Shown here: positions 1 to 6,348 of the stretch, piece by piece
How the letters are laid out: every line of letters begins with the position of its first letter
Position numbering within the stretch: the stretch's first letter is position 1
Origin: Acidilobaceae archaeon
GTDB taxonomy: Archaea > Thermoproteota > Thermoprotei_A > Sulfolobales > Acidilobaceae
Direction of reading: 5' to 3'
DNA length: 8,761 nt
NCBI GenBank assembly: GCA_027034115.1
Contig: JALVJB010000147.1
Span: 1 to 8,761, forward strand
Program-made: the position numbers and the translations under genes
The notes under the pieces: model-generated
The model's input: the letters and a program-made list of their open reading frames with translations, nothing else
The model's database searches: none
What the model was told of the DNA's origin: nothing

Positions 1-857
1 ACAGGCTAGAGCAGGCCATCAATATTGCGACCAACACGAGCCTAGCCCTCAGGCAGACCAGGGCCGGTGAGCTGTCTATGTGGAAGGGCTGCGCCGCGGC
101 CCACGCCTCGAGGAACGGCTTATTCTCAGCCCTGCTAGCTTGGAAGGGTATGACTGGCCCCTCCCCAGTGTTCGAGGGGGAGTTCGGCTTCTTCAACGTG
201 GCGCTCTGCGGCGATAAGTTTGAGCTGCCGGAGCTGGGGAAGCCCCAGTTCAGGATAATGAAGACCAGCATAAAGTACTGGCCGGTAGAGTACCACTCGA
301 TGTCAGCGGTTGAGGCGGCGCTAAGGATAGTTGACAAGGTGGGGAGGATAAAGCCAGAGGATGTGGAGGAGATTAACATTGACACTTTCACCGTGAGCTA
401 CAAGATCATAGTCAAGGACCCCGAGAAGTGGGACCCGAAGACTAGGGAGACGGCTGATCATAGCCTCCCCTACATAGTAGCGGCCGCCCTGATCGACGGT
501 AAGGTGTGGCTAGACACCTTTAAGCCGGAGCGGTACCTAGCAGATGATGTACGCAAGCTAATGGCCAAGATGAAGGTGAACGTTGATCCAAAAGCCGACG
601 AGCTCTACCCGGACGGCATCCTGAACAGGATTGCGGTGAAGCTAAGGGACGGCAGGGTAGTAACCGAGGAGAGCATCTACCCGCCGGGGCACTTCAAGAA
701 CCCGCTAGATAGGAGGGGCGTAGAGGAGAAGTTCCTCAGGCTAGTCACGAGGTACGTCGGCGAGGAAAGGGCCAGAGAGTTCCTCCTACGGGCCTGGAAC
801 TTAGAGAAGGTGGAGAACATACACGGCCTCATCAAGCTATTGGCGGTGGAGGATTAG
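1..857 (+). CDS. MmgE/PrpD family protein (2-methylcitrate dehydratase-like), 5' partial
   Basis: The reading frame is open from base 3 to a TAG at 855-857, giving about 284 residues; the true start lies upstream of the window. Seen: a GELSMWKGCAAAHASRNG segment, then MTGP and an FEGEFGFF stretch, matching the end of the helical MmgE/PrpD N-terminal domain. KYWPVEYHSMSAVEAAL and then DPKTRETADHSLPYIVA follow, typical of the C-terminal domain. Family knowledge: members include 2-methylcitrate dehydratase (PrpD), cis-aconitate decarboxylase and epimerases of related acids, all cytosolic. The DPKTRETADHSLPY block favours a 2-methylcitrate dehydratase-like enzyme, but substrate cannot be fixed from sequence. 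No other methylcitrate-cycle gene is in the window. The stop overlaps the stop of the convergent minus-strand gene by four bases (TTAG at 854-857). Family call is firm; exact reaction is inferred. Confidence 0.9.
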   Translation, partial: RLEQAINIATNTSLALRQTRAGELSMWKGCAAAHASRNGLFSALLAWKGMTGPSPVFEGEFGFFNVALCGDKFELPELGKPQFRIMKTSIKYWPVEYHSMSAVEAALRIVDKVGRIKPEDVEEINIDTFTVSYKIIVKDPEKWDPKTRETADHSLPYIVAAALIDGKVWLDTFKPERYLADDVRKLMAKMKVNVDPKADELYPDGILNRIAVKLRDGRVVTEESIYPPGHFKNPLDRRGVEEKFLRLVTRYVGEERAREFLLRAWNLEKVENIHGLIKLLAVED

Positions 858-2071
858 CGCCTCCTAACCCCTACTTTCTTCTTTTGGGCTCCGATAACGT
901 AGTAGCCTCCGGCCACTCCAAGTATTATTCCGAGGAAGAATGCTCCCTCGGCGAGGAGGCCGTCGGCCCTGAGCCTCTCCTGCAACCTTTTAATGGTTAG
1001 CTCCTTGACGTGTAGCTCGTTGCTCCAGTAGCTCTGGCACCCCTTACATGTTGAAATATTCTTTTCTAGCTTCTCGTTGAGAGCAGTGAGGTTCTTCAGC
1101 CTGTTCTTCATTAGTGTTAGGGTCTTATTGAGCCTGTCTAGGATGAGGTTCTCATAGATGACCCCCCTGTAGTCTGCGTCGGCCCGTGGATACGCGGCCT
1201 TCACGGGTTCCTCTACTCCTGCTGCGAGTATCGCGTATGGATCGTAGGGTGCTAGTAGTAGTCTTATCCCTACTGTTCTACTGGCTCCGCCATAGGCTGC
1301 GGTTATGTAGAATGCTTTCTCCGCGGTGTTGTAGGGTGTTATGTTGACGTCTTTGGGTTGTAGTGCTCCGGCCTCTATGGGTGAGATGTAGCCTGGCAGG
1401 TTCGAGTAGCCGAATACTAGGTCTAGCCTCGTAGTTTGATTAGTAGTTGTTACGCCGAGCATTGCGAGAGCGTCTAGGCCATAGCCTGTTGGCTCGAGGG
1501 TTAGGTTCTTTGTCGTGAGGGGTGTGAGCCCTTGGCTGGAGTAGTATGTCATGGCCATTATCCAGTTCTGGTCTAGGCTCTCGTTTACTGGGAGGATTAT
1601 GTAGTAGAAGCCTGGCCTTTCTGGTAGCTGGGCTACTAGGTCTATGTAGGGCCTGTAGGCTCCCATGAGGAGGGTTAGGGTGACGGTTTCGTTTCCAATG
1701 GTTCCTGTGAGGGTTATTCTCGCACGGTCGTCGGACACTTTTACTACATCATATTTCGTCCATTGGACCCTTCCTCGGGTGTTGTTGAACGCGTAGATAA
1801 TGTCGAGCGCTTGTATTCCTCTAGGGTTTACGCGGGTGCCTATGTAGTCGCCGCTGTTGAGTAGTATAGCTGATATTGTGCTACTTGTCTTATTTATTAT
1901 TATCTCGTTATACTCGGTACTCACTACTACTGTGGCGTTGGTCTCTGTAACGTTCACGTAGGCTTTGGGTAGACCACCTCCTATGACGCGGGCCTGAGCC
2001 CCCGCGATCGGCGGTAGTATCGCTATCAGTATTATTCCGAGCGTGAATAGTAGTGCCGCGCTATTCTTCAA
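854..2071 (-). CDS. Secreted, C-terminally membrane-anchored surface protein, sequon-rich, unknown function
   Basis: I do not recognise the family. With a TTG start at 2071 the product is 405 residues beginning MKNSAALLFTLGIILIAIL, a good signal peptide ending near AGAQA. The longer frame starts at a GTG at 2104 (416 residues), but the A/T-rich promoter core lies only about 10 bases before that codon. The TTG has AAGGTG eight bases upstream and sits about 42 bases from the core, so I prefer it. The ectodomain has 12 N-X-S/T sequons and looks beta-rich. Residues about 318-382 (long-frame numbering) form two charged helices split by a CKGC loop (Cys353, Cys356), probably a helical hairpin or coiled-coil stalk. 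A membrane segment about 387-406 and a basic tail ending VRRR follow. The signal peptide, stalk and anchor recall archaeal S-layer anchor proteins in layout only. The stop overlaps the convergent dehydratase gene. Confidence 0.85.
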   Translation of the reverse strand: MKNSAALLFTLGIILIAILPPIAGAQARVIGGGLPKAYVNVTETNATVVVSTEYNEIIINKTSSTISAILLNSGDYIGTRVNPRGIQALDIIYAFNNTRGRVQWTKYDVVKVSDDRARITLTGTIGNETVTLTLLMGAYRPYIDLVAQLPERPGFYYIILPVNESLDQNWIMAMTYYSSQGLTPLTTKNLTLEPTGYGLDALAMLGVTTTNQTTRLDLVFGYSNLPGYISPIEAGALQPKDVNITPYNTAEKAFYITAAYGGASRTVGIRLLLAPYDPYAILAAGVEEPVKAAYPRADADYRGVIYENLILDRLNKTLTLMKNRLKNLTALNEKLEKNISTCKGCQSYWSNELHVKELTIKRLQERLRADGLLAEGAFFLGIILGVAGGYYVIGAQKKKVGVRRR

Positions 2072-2079
2072 AGCCTTAG

Positions 2080-2085
2080 CACCTT
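2080..2085 (-). promoter_or_regulatory. Ribosome binding site deciding the start at 2071
   Basis: On the minus strand AAGGTG lies eight bases before the TTG at 2071-2069. It supports the shorter reading frame over the GTG at 2104. The GTG at 2104 has no separate upstream Shine-Dalgarno site; a GGTG string overlaps it. Confidence 0.5.
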
Positions 2086-2108
2086 GCCTGGTGGGTTCAC
2101 TCACCTGG

Positions 2109-2122
2109 TTTATTATTGTTTA
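2109..2122. promoter_or_regulatory. Shared A/T-rich core of a divergent promoter
   Basis: TTTATTATTGTTTA is the only A/T-rich stretch between the two divergent genes. Read rightwards, a transcript beginning about 27 bases past its centre would start near 2140, about 8 bases before the ribK TTG at 2148. Read leftwards, it would start near 2087, about 16 bases before the TTG at 2071, with AAGGTG inside the leader. One TATA region could therefore serve both genes. The spacing rule is established for archaeal promoters; the dual use is inferred. Confidence 0.5.
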
Positions 2123-2147
2123 GAGTCGGCCTATCACCGGCAGGGGG

Positions 2148-2561
2148 TTGAAGCTGGCAGGAGGCGAGTGCTCTAGGTCGTTCACTGCCGAGGTATTCAG
2201 CGGCCTAGGGGAGGGCGAGTTCTATGTCAGTATCTATGCTAAGGGGTTCCGGGTAAAGCTGGGATTCACGCCCTATCCCGGCACTCTCAACACGAGACTA
2301 CTTAGGGATGTGGACTTGTTTAACAAGTGCCTCGGTAAGTCTCCGAGAACTGTGATAGAGCCTCCGAGAATAGAGGGTGCAAGGCTGGCTCCGGTGGAGG
2401 CTTATCCTGCCTTTATGAACGGGTACCCTGTATGGATCGTCAGGCCCCAGATAACAGTCTATAAGAGGGATGTGGCTGAACTCGTGGCTGATGCAAGGCT
2501 CCGAGACCTCTTCGGCTTGAAGGACGGTGACAGGGTTGAGATAGAGCTGAGGGACCCCTAA
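2148..2561 (+). CDS. ribK: CTP-dependent riboflavin kinase, archaeal type
   Basis: Makes FMN from riboflavin using CTP as phosphate donor (EC 2.7.1.161), in the cytosol. Seen in 137 residues: GLGEGEFYVS at 19-28, PYPGTLN at 42-48, VWIVRP at 95-100, and a C-terminal DLFGLKDGDRVEIEL strand-turn-strand, the standard order of the archaeal DUF120/RibK fold. Length equals the stand-alone, single-domain form; many crenarchaeal versions carry an added N-terminal winged-helix domain, which is absent here. The TTG start leaves 18 residues before the glycine-rich loop, normal for the family, and no other start codon is available between it and that loop. GGGGG abuts the start directly, too close for a Shine-Dalgarno site, so translation is probably from a very short leader. 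It diverges from the surface-protein gene and converges on the FAD-dependent CoA-disulfide reductase. Confidence 0.94.
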   Translation: MKLAGGECSRSFTAEVFSGLGEGEFYVSIYAKGFRVKLGFTPYPGTLNTRLLRDVDLFNKCLGKSPRTVIEPPRIEGARLAPVEAYPAFMNGYPVWIVRPQITVYKRDVAELVADARLRDLFGLKDGDRVEIELRDP

Positions 2562-2564
2562 GGC

Positions 2565-2645
2565 TACCCCCAGCCGTGGAATCCTCCACTCATAGGCCGC
2601 CTCTAGACGGTTTCCTCGTGGAGGGGCGGGGGACGGCTGGGGGTA
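2565..2645. repeat. Large multi-stem inverted repeat between convergent genes
   Basis: The arms TACCCCCAGCCGT (2565-2577) and ACGGCTGGGGGTA (2633-2645) are a perfect 13-base inverted repeat. Inside, CCTCCAC (2583-2589) pairs perfectly with GTGGAGG (2618-2624). Innermost, AGGCCG (2594-2599) can pair with CGG and CCT (2608-2616, TTT bulged), closing an eight-base loop at 2600-2607. Internal loops are 5/8 and 4/1 bases. It begins four bases after the ribK stop and ends 33 bases from the reductase stop. It may be a bidirectional 3'-end element or a structured small RNA. No T-tract follows on either strand, so a simple archaeal terminator is not supported. Confidence 0.75.
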
Positions 2646-2678
2646 TGGATCCAGGGGTAGACTAGCGGTTTCCAGGAA

Positions 2679-4064
2679 TTATTGGTTTCTGGGCTTCTCT
2701 CCGAGCTTTCTCATGAGTAGTCTTGCCGCTATGATCAGACCGTCCCAAACGGGGGTTAGTGGCGGCGCGTATCCGATGTCTGTGGCGAAGAGGTCCCATA
2801 CTGTTGCTTTAGCCGTTAGTAGGCCTGCTAGCACGTTTATCCTCCATAGTACTGTCTCGCTTTTGCCTACGGACTGGGCTCCTAGGAGGCGTCCCGTTTC
2901 GGCGTCTGCTACTACTCTTAGAGTGTAGGGCTGGCCTCCGGGCATGTAGTGGGCTTTCGTCCTAGCGTTTAGCGTGGCTTCTACGACGTTGTAGCCTAGC
3001 TTCTCGGCCTCGCTCTTGGAGAGGCCTGTCCTGGCCACTACGGTGTCGAATGTCTTGAAGGTGCTTGTTCCAACGCTTCCAGGGAAGACTGCTTCTCTAC
3101 CAGCTATGTTGCTCCCCGCCACGTAGCCCATTTTGTTGGCGACGGGTGCGAACGGCCTCCAAACCCTCCTCCCAGTCACTATATCGGTGTGTTCTACAGC
3201 GTCGCCGACAGCGTATATATAGTCTATACTGGTCCTCATGTGGTCGTCGGTCCATATGGCGCCGGTCTCCCCTATCCTGAGGCCGAGCTGCCTTGCTAGG
3301 TCTATGTTGGGTTCTATTCCTACTCCTACTATGAATATGTCTCCCTCGAAGTCGCCCTTCTCGGTTATGATTTTCACAGCTTTGCCATTTACTATCTTGA
3401 ACTCTTTCACGGGGGCTCCCGTTACGACTTCGACGCCGTGGCTTCTAAGGGTCTCTTCGACCTGGCCTGCTAGGTCCTCGTCTAAGGCTCTCGGGGCGAC
3501 TTGCCCGAGTGCTTCTACAACGGTTACTTTTAGGCCTAGGCTGGTGAGTGTGTCGGCGAACTCGAGGCCTACGTAGCCGGCTCCAACTATTACGGCTTTA
3601 GACCCTGTGGGCAGCTTCAAGGCGTAATTCCTTATCTCCTCGGCCGAGTCTAAGTGCTTCACGTAGAACACGTTCTCCGCCTCTTCTATCTCGGGCCATA
3701 TCTTGGGGGCCTTGCTGCGGGCTCCAGTAGCTAGTAGGAGATAGTCGAAGTCTAGGGAGCCTTCCTCCCCGGTCTTCAAGTTCTTATAGTAGACTCTTTT
3801 CTCGTCCTTGTCTATCCCAGTCACTAGTGTTTCGAGCCTGAGATCGATGCCCCTCTTCTTTATGAACTCCTCGGGCGTGTAGTAGAGGAGGTCTTCGAGC
3901 CTCTTCACAATGCATCCGGCATGGTAGGGTATGCCGCAGAGCGCGAAGCTGACCCACCGCGTCTTCTCGAATACTACGACGTCAAGGTTCTTGTTAAGCC
4001 TCTTAGCCCTGGAAGCCGCCGCCATACCAGCGGCGCCGCCTCCAACGACTACTAGCCTTGCCAC
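2679..4064 (-). CDS. cdr: CoA-disulfide reductase / NAD(P)H oxidase-type flavoprotein
   Basis: Reduces CoA disulfide to CoA using NAD(P)H and FAD; some hyperthermophile relatives also act as NAD(P)H oxidase or sulfur reductase. I chose the GTG at 4064 (461 residues). It places GGGAAG at residues 8-13, right after a beta strand, has GGTGG (4072-4076) seven bases upstream, and lies about 42 bases from a TATA-like tract. The frame runs on to 4166 but those 34 extra residues resemble no part of the family. Seen: SFALCGIPY with the single redox Cys43, ATGA at 112-115, a second Rossmann loop GAGYVG at 161-166 with Glu184 closing the next strand (suggests NADH use), YAVGDA at 284-289, and C-terminal IGYAPPLTPVWD, the usual dimer-interface signature. 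An extra Cys51 lies eight residues after the redox cysteine. It converges on ribK and diverges from the amidohydrolase. Confidence 0.92.
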   Translation of the reverse strand: MARLVVVGGGAAGMAAASRAKRLNKNLDVVVFEKTRWVSFALCGIPYHAGCIVKRLEDLLYYTPEEFIKKRGIDLRLETLVTGIDKDEKRVYYKNLKTGEEGSLDFDYLLLATGARSKAPKIWPEIEEAENVFYVKHLDSAEEIRNYALKLPTGSKAVIVGAGYVGLEFADTLTSLGLKVTVVEALGQVAPRALDEDLAGQVEETLRSHGVEVVTGAPVKEFKIVNGKAVKIITEKGDFEGDIFIVGVGIEPNIDLARQLGLRIGETGAIWTDDHMRTSIDYIYAVGDAVEHTDIVTGRRVWRPFAPVANKMGYVAGSNIAGREAVFPGSVGTSTFKTFDTVVARTGLSKSEAEKLGYNVVEATLNARTKAHYMPGGQPYTLRVVADAETGRLLGAQSVGKSETVLWRINVLAGLLTAKATVWDLFATDIGYAPPLTPVWDGLIIAARLLMRKLGEKPRNQ

Positions 4065-4071
4065 AGAGAAT

Positions 4072-4076
4072 CCACC
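4072..4076 (-). promoter_or_regulatory. Ribosome binding site deciding the reductase start
   Basis: GGTGG on the minus strand lies seven bases before the GTG at 4064 and supports that start over the upstream extension to 4166. Confidence 0.6.
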
Positions 4077-4100
4077 ATGCAATGGTTTAGGACACGTGGG

Positions 4101-4112
4101 ATTATTGTATTT
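4101..4112 (-). promoter_or_regulatory. TATA-like element of the CoA-disulfide reductase gene
   Basis: On the minus strand AAATACAATAAT lies with its centre about 42 bases before the GTG at 4064. This predicts a transcript start near 4079 and a leader of roughly 14 bases that just contains GGTGG. It also argues against the start at 4166, which would lie upstream of the promoter. Confidence 0.5.
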
Positions 4113-4130
4113 CGCAATACCAGCCTCATG

Positions 4131-4137
4131 ATTATAA
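4131..4137 (+). promoter_or_regulatory. TATA-like element of the amidohydrolase gene
   Basis: ATTATAA is centred about 50 bases before the TTG at 4184. It predicts a transcript start near 4161 and a leader of about 23 bases holding the GGGGGGT site at 4167-4173. It is separate from the minus-strand element at 4101-4112. Confidence 0.45.
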
Positions 4138-4183
4138 CCCCGCACGAGGGCTCTTAGTTGAAACAAGGGGGGTAGCGTGGCGC

Positions 4184-5392
4184 TTGCCGCACTTAGAGGC
4201 AGAGATCGGGGTAATACATGGCAGGCTCGTGGAGGGTGTTAGGATACCGTTTAAGCAAGACATATTCTTCGAAACTGTTATCCTCCCCGGCTTCAGTGAT
4301 ACCCACGCGCACCCGCAGGTCATAGATGCGGGCCTCTCTCCGGGCAGGATTGCATTGTGGAGTAATAGTTACGAGTGGCTCGAAACCCGGAGGCTAGCTG
4401 TTGACGAGGCCATGGTTAGAAGGGATCTGGGTTTATCAGCTAGGCTAGCGGAGCTCGCGCTTAAGAGAATGGCCTTGGAGGGTGTGACGCTTGCAGCCTT
4501 CACAGGGGTTCTCGAGGCGAACCTCAAGGCTAGGCTGAGAGTATCTCCTGGTCCCAGGCTAGTCCTGCTGCCAACACTGATGGATAGGGAGGGATGGTCT
4601 AGGCCTGGAGAGGTCTCCCGTCTCTACGAGAAGTACGGGAACTACCTTGAAGACGACTACTTGAGGCCGGGCATATTCCTCCATAGCCTCCGGATGGCTA
4701 GCAGGGAGACGTTCTCGGGTGCTGTGGACCTAGCCCTGAGGGGTAGAATGCCCCTGGGACTCCACTTATCTGAAGGCGTCTCGGAAGCTAGGTATTTTGC
4801 AAGAGCGATAGGGGGTTATAAGAGGCTGCCGAGAATAGTGGCTGTTCACTGCATCAACGATGATCCCGGCAGGCTTGGGGTTAGGTGTTCTAGCTGTCCA
4901 GCCAGCAACATGCTATTGTATGGGAAAACTAGGAGCAGCCTCCGAGGGGTTACAAGTTTCGGGAGCGACTGGCCCCACCTCATAGGTTCTATGCCCCGTC
5001 ACTTGGGGCTTATCACAAGGCTATATCCAGCGTCGCTCGGCGAGATAATGTTTAGGGCAACGACTGGTGGTTACATGGATTATGGTGTCAGCCATCACGG
5101 AGACTTTGTAGCGTATGATGCCCCCCTCGAGAGCGTTATTGAGGGAGAAGCCCTGCCTAGAATGGTCTCAGTAGGGGGCGAGGTCGTTGTTGAGGAGGGC
5201 AGGTTGACTTTGACGGGAGAGTCTTTAGAGGATATTGTTGAGGAGACCGCTGAGATCGTGAAGTATGCCGTCGAGCTGTACGGCAACGGCTTAATGCCCC
5301 ATATCCCTGGTGAAGAGGCTGTGGGGGATATTGCCAAGAGGCTGGATGCTGACTCTAGCTTAAACCTTGTTAGAGAGCTATTATGGGTCTGA
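4184..5392 (+). CDS. Metal-dependent amidohydrolase, cytosine deaminase/chlorohydrolase-like
   Basis: Seen in 402 residues: GFSDTHAHP with the metal-binding H41-x-H43, LHLSEG with His194, VAVHCIN with His222, CPASN at 238-242, and TSFGSDWP with Asp262. These are the four histidines and one aspartate of the amidohydrolase (ATZ/TRZ, chlorohydrolase) group, in the expected order. GDFVAYDAP at 306-314 opens the C-terminal part of the beta-sandwich that flanks the barrel in this group. Family members hydrolyse or deaminate purine, pyrimidine, triazine or related rings in the cytosol; the substrate is not evident. A helical tail of about 55 residues (from about 348) ends the protein and is longer than I expect. 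The TTG start is the first start codon in frame, with GGGGGGT ten bases upstream. It diverges from the reductase, and the next gene is 112 bases downstream with its own promoter. Confidence 0.85.
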   Translation: MPHLEAEIGVIHGRLVEGVRIPFKQDIFFETVILPGFSDTHAHPQVIDAGLSPGRIALWSNSYEWLETRRLAVDEAMVRRDLGLSARLAELALKRMALEGVTLAAFTGVLEANLKARLRVSPGPRLVLLPTLMDREGWSRPGEVSRLYEKYGNYLEDDYLRPGIFLHSLRMASRETFSGAVDLALRGRMPLGLHLSEGVSEARYFARAIGGYKRLPRIVAVHCINDDPGRLGVRCSSCPASNMLLYGKTRSSLRGVTSFGSDWPHLIGSMPRHLGLITRLYPASLGEIMFRATTGGYMDYGVSHHGDFVAYDAPLESVIEGEALPRMVSVGGEVVVEEGRLTLTGESLEDIVEETAEIVKYAVELYGNGLMPHIPGEEAVGDIAKRLDADSSLNLVRELLWV

Positions 5393-5454
5393 GGCCGCGT
5401 GAATAACCCGGTAGATGAGTAGCGTTTACAGGCTGAAGCTTCCCTCCTAGACTT

Positions 5455-5462
5455 GATATATA
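5455..5462 (+). promoter_or_regulatory. TATA box of the CitG-like operon
   Basis: GATATATA is centred about 46 bases before the TTG at 5505, predicting a transcript start near 5486. The leader then carries the G-rich site GTGAGGGGG (5488-5496), eight bases before the start. This is the clearest TATA box in the window and separates this unit from the amidohydrolase. Confidence 0.6.
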
Positions 5463-5504
5463 GGGAGTGTTCCAGGGCGTATTAGGTGTGAGGGGGCCCG
5501 CGTC

Positions 5505-6335
5505 TTGGGTACTGAGAGGACCCTTGATAAGCTGAAGGAATTGATGGTTATCGTGATATCAACGCCGGTTAAAGCCGGGGCTATTCATAGATTGAAGATT
5601 GATCCTTCCTTCGAGTCACGCCTTGCTGAAGCCGTGGTAACGTTCAAGTATATCGAGGAGGCCTTTGAGAGAGGGCGAGGCCTAGCCAGGGGGTCCCTCG
5701 ACTCCCACACTCTTGGACTAGGCGCGCTGTTCGGGAGGGCTGTGAGAGACGCCTTCGAGTTCACAGGTAGAAAGCCTCTGGTCGGCCTGGTTTATGCTTC
5801 ACTCTCGCTTGCCGTCGTAGCTGGGTACGCGGATGTTACTGGGAGAGGGGTGTTAGAGGAGGCAGGTAGGATAGTTAGAACAGTCCTGTACGGTAACGAG
5901 CCCGAGGATACTGTGGCCCTCGTAGAGGGGCTGGAGGCGGTCGGCGCCTCAGACTACCTTTTAAAACTAGAGAAGAGTAATATAACTAAGAGAAGCGTGC
6001 GGTTAAACATGCTCCCGATAGGAGACTTAGCCGAGAAGCTTCAGGAGGTGGATGAGGGCTTCTCCTACAATATACGGGGTATGACTAAGATAAGGGACCT
6101 CTACTCTGGACTCCACGGCATCCGCAACCTGGCCGAGGCCATAATAAAAACCTATTACCGCATAGGCGTAGCGAGAGGCCTATTCACTAAGAATGTCCCT
6201 GAGGATAGGATATTTAGCTACATGGTGAAAGTTGAGAAAGAGGGCAGGCTTAGGGAAGAAGGAAACAGGCTCCTCGGCGGCGTCTACCTACCCGTTGGGT
6301 TTAGGCACCTAGAGGCGGGTCTAGTCCTCCCGTAG
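5505..6335 (+). CDS. Divergent CitG/MdcB-like protein (triphosphoribosyl-dephospho-CoA synthase family)
   Basis: Resemblance, by eye, to the CitG family: STPVKAGAIHRLKI at 19-32 matches the family's S-x-x-P-K-P-G-x-V-H-R opening. FESRLAEAVVTFKYIEEAFERG at 36-57 and GLGALFGRAVRDAF at 71-84 match the next helices, and EEGNRLLGG then LPVGFRHLEAGLVL near the C-terminus resembles the closing G-x-x-A-D-L-x-A-A helix. Family enzymes join ATP and dephospho-CoA to make the prosthetic-group precursor of citrate lyase or malonate decarboxylase. Here the hallmark G-N-T-H segment reads GRKPLVG (88-94), and KPG reads KAG, so the classical reaction is doubtful. No citrate lyase subunit is nearby. All-helical, soluble, 276 residues, in the usual size range. 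TTG start with GTGAGGGGG eight bases upstream. It is followed after 13 bases by the next gene, so the two are probably cotranscribed. Confidence 0.6.
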   Translation: MGTERTLDKLKELMVIVISTPVKAGAIHRLKIDPSFESRLAEAVVTFKYIEEAFERGRGLARGSLDSHTLGLGALFGRAVRDAFEFTGRKPLVGLVYASLSLAVVAGYADVTGRGVLEEAGRIVRTVLYGNEPEDTVALVEGLEAVGASDYLLKLEKSNITKRSVRLNMLPIGDLAEKLQEVDEGFSYNIRGMTKIRDLYSGLHGIRNLAEAIIKTYYRIGVARGLFTKNVPEDRIFSYMVKVEKEGRLREEGNRLLGGVYLPVGFRHLEAGLVLP

Positions 6336-6348
6336 GGGAAGGGGTATT

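Noticed and set aside
2565..2645. The nested hairpin as an archaeal H/ACA guide RNA
   Set aside because: There is an internal loop like a guide pocket, but no ACA box follows the outer stem on either strand and no kink-turn motif is evident near the apex.
2713..3576. Open frames on the plus strand across the reductase gene
   Set aside because: They are shadows of the well-supported minus-strand gene, Ser/Arg/Pro-rich with no ribosome sites or known motifs.
4065..4166. N-terminal extension of the CoA-disulfide reductase
   Set aside because: The extra 34 residues have no family counterpart, lie upstream of the TATA-like tract, and the GTG at 4064 has a good ribosome site.
5412..5446. A C/D-box small RNA between the amidohydrolase and CitG-like genes
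   Set aside because: A GATGA-like and a CTGA-like string occur close together, but there is no full RTGATGA box and no second pair at guide spacing.
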